Shown: one piece after another, positions 5,619-6,386 of the stretch
Layout: each line of letters opens with the position of its first letter
Numbering within the stretch: the stretch's first letter is position 1
Assembly (NCBI GenBank): GCA_902465215.1
Contig: CABQMM010000077.1
Coordinates: forward strand, 1-6,386
Direction of reading: 5' to 3'
Source of the DNA: an uncultured Bacillota bacterium
Lineage (GTDB): Bacteria; Bacillota; Clostridia; Peptostreptococcales; Anaerovoracaceae
DNA length: 6,386 nt
The notes under the pieces: generated by a model
Database searches by the model: none
The model's input: the letters and a program-made list of their open reading frames with translations, nothing else
Told to the model about the DNA's origin: nothing
Program-made: the position numbers and the translations under genes

Positions 5619-6386
5619 ATGAAAAAAAGTTGGAAAAAGGCTTTAGCCCTGTTTGTTCTTACGATTTGCGTAATTGGCGCAGCCGGATTTTGCATAAATC
5701 GCTTTGGTGAAGCCAGGGAGGCAGTGGAGGTCGTCAGTGAAAGGGTTCTCGTGCCGGGCGGACAGTCGGTCGGCATCAAAATGAATGTAAAGGGTGTTTT
5801 AGTGGTCGGGCTGGAGGAAATCGAGACAGAGGACTCCATTATCAGTCCGGGTTATACAGCGGGTCTGGAAATCGGAGATATTATCACATCGGTCAACGGA
5901 CAGGAAGTTTCTTATGCGAAGGACGTGTCGGAAATTGTAAACCGTGCAAAGGAAGATGCCGAAAAGGAGTCGCTTCATGTGATAGTACGGCGAAAAGAGC
6001 AGGAGCTTTCCTTTGATCTCATCCCTGTGAAGGACAGGAGCAGCGGAGAATACAAGATTGGGCTGTGGGTAAAGGAAAAGATAGCGGGCATCGGCACGCT
6101 GACCTTTTTTGACCCGAAAACAAATGTTATCGCAGCTTTAGGGCACGGAATTTATGAGAGTCAGACAGGAACACTTCTGGAAGCGGGTAACGGTGACCTT
6201 CTAAGAACGGAAGTGAAGTCCATAAAGGAAGGCGAAGTCGGAAAGCCGGGGGAAATCCGGGGAATCTTTTACGGTGATGAAGCTCCAATCGGCGAGGTAA
6301 AGAAAAATTCTTCTTTTGGTATCTATTCAAAGGCAACAGGTTCTTCGACGTTTGTGGAAAACAGACCGATGGTTATGGGCTATCAG
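5619..6386 (+). CDS. spoIVB: SpoIVB signalling serine protease (PDZ, S55), 3' partial
   Basis: An intact frame of 256 codons starts at ATG 5619 and runs off the window end. The protein has a membrane anchor or signal (about 8-25) and then VPGGQSVGIKMNVKGVLVVG, a hallmark of SpoIVB. A PDZ domain follows (about 58-135, with SPGYTAGLEIGDIITSVNG). The SpoIVB S55 peptidase domain begins at about 136: KIGLWVKEKIAGIGTLTFFD and AALGHGI with the likely catalytic His176 (codon 6144-6146). The catalytic Ser and Asp lie beyond the window, with roughly 150-170 residues missing compared with B. subtilis SpoIVB (426). SpoIVB is made in the forespore, is secreted into the space between the forespore membranes, and cleaves SpoIVFA to trigger sigma-K activation. 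Many Clostridia keep it even without SpoIVFB. The ribosome binding site is weak (AGGG at 5610-5613), so translation may be coupled to the upstream gene, whose stop is 17 nt away. Confidence 0.95.
   Translation, partial: MKKSWKKALALFVLTICVIGAAGFCINRFGEAREAVEVVSERVLVPGGQSVGIKMNVKGVLVVGLEEIETEDSIISPGYTAGLEIGDIITSVNGQEVSYAKDVSEIVNRAKEDAEKESLHVIVRRKEQELSFDLIPVKDRSSGEYKIGLWVKEKIAGIGTLTFFDPKTNVIAALGHGIYESQTGTLLEAGNGDLLRTEVKSIKEGEVGKPGEIRGIFYGDEAPIGEVKKNSSFGIYSKATGSSTFVENRPMVMGYQ

Noticed and set aside
6127..6336. Minus-strand frame of 69 codons near the window end
   Set aside because: It overlaps the SpoIVB protease domain, which is clearly coding on the plus strand.
1..6386. CRISPR array, insertion sequence, prophage or toxin-antitoxin module
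   Set aside because: No spaced direct repeats, transposase or integrase motifs, or terminal inverted repeats were seen. Gene content is ordinary chromosomal and codon use looks even.

Overview
The window looks like chromosomal DNA from a spore-forming Firmicute of class Clostridia. The evidence is near-consensus AGGAGG ribosome binding sites, -35/-10 boxes of the housekeeping type, mixed GC content, an Obg with a Firmicute-type C-terminal extension, sporulation proteins (SpoIVB, and likely SpoIVFA and BofC relatives), and the clostridial pair of TIGR03960-type radical SAM protein plus TIGR03936/DUF2344 protein. A finer placement, for instance near Anaerovoracaceae or Peptostreptococcales, is only a guess. 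All genes lie on the + strand and the DNA is densely coding. There is no mobile element, CRISPR array, tRNA or rRNA.

Layout. (1) Positions 1-1067 hold the last ~354 codons of the ribosome-assembly GTPase ObgE, closed by a clear intrinsic terminator (1075-1105). (2) Positions 1152-1667 encode a membrane-anchored, catalytically dead LytM/M23-like protein that resembles SpoIVFA. (3) Positions 1734-4278 hold a B12-binding-like radical SAM protein and a DUF2344 partner that overlap by 11 nt. An extended -10 element precedes them. (4) Positions 4281-4333 are a compact regulatory region: a TTGACA promoter whose spacer carries an exact anti-Shine-Dalgarno sequence, forming a palindrome with the next gene's ribosome binding site. 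(5) Positions 4334-5053 encode a ComEA-type protein (membrane anchor, SLBB, helix-hairpin-helix). (6) Positions 5101-5601 encode a membrane-anchored protein with an Asp/Glu-rich linker and a C-terminal domain resembling that of BofC. (7) From 5619 to the window end runs a SpoIVB PDZ/S55 protease, cut off before its catalytic serine.

How the genes fit together. In Bacillus subtilis, SpoIVB is secreted from the forespore and cleaves SpoIVFA, which releases the SpoIVFB protease to process pro-sigma-K; BofC restrains SpoIVB. This window appears to hold relatives of three of these four players: substrate or scaffold (SpoIVFA-like), inhibitor (BofC-like) and protease (SpoIVB). The BofC-like gene lies only 17 nt upstream of spoIVB. 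The fourth, SpoIVFB, is absent from the place directly after the SpoIVFA-like gene where it would be expected. No wholly new multi-gene system is evident. The most notable points are the BofC-like/SpoIVB pairing, the orphan SpoIVFA-like protein, and the anti-SD palindrome in front of comEA.
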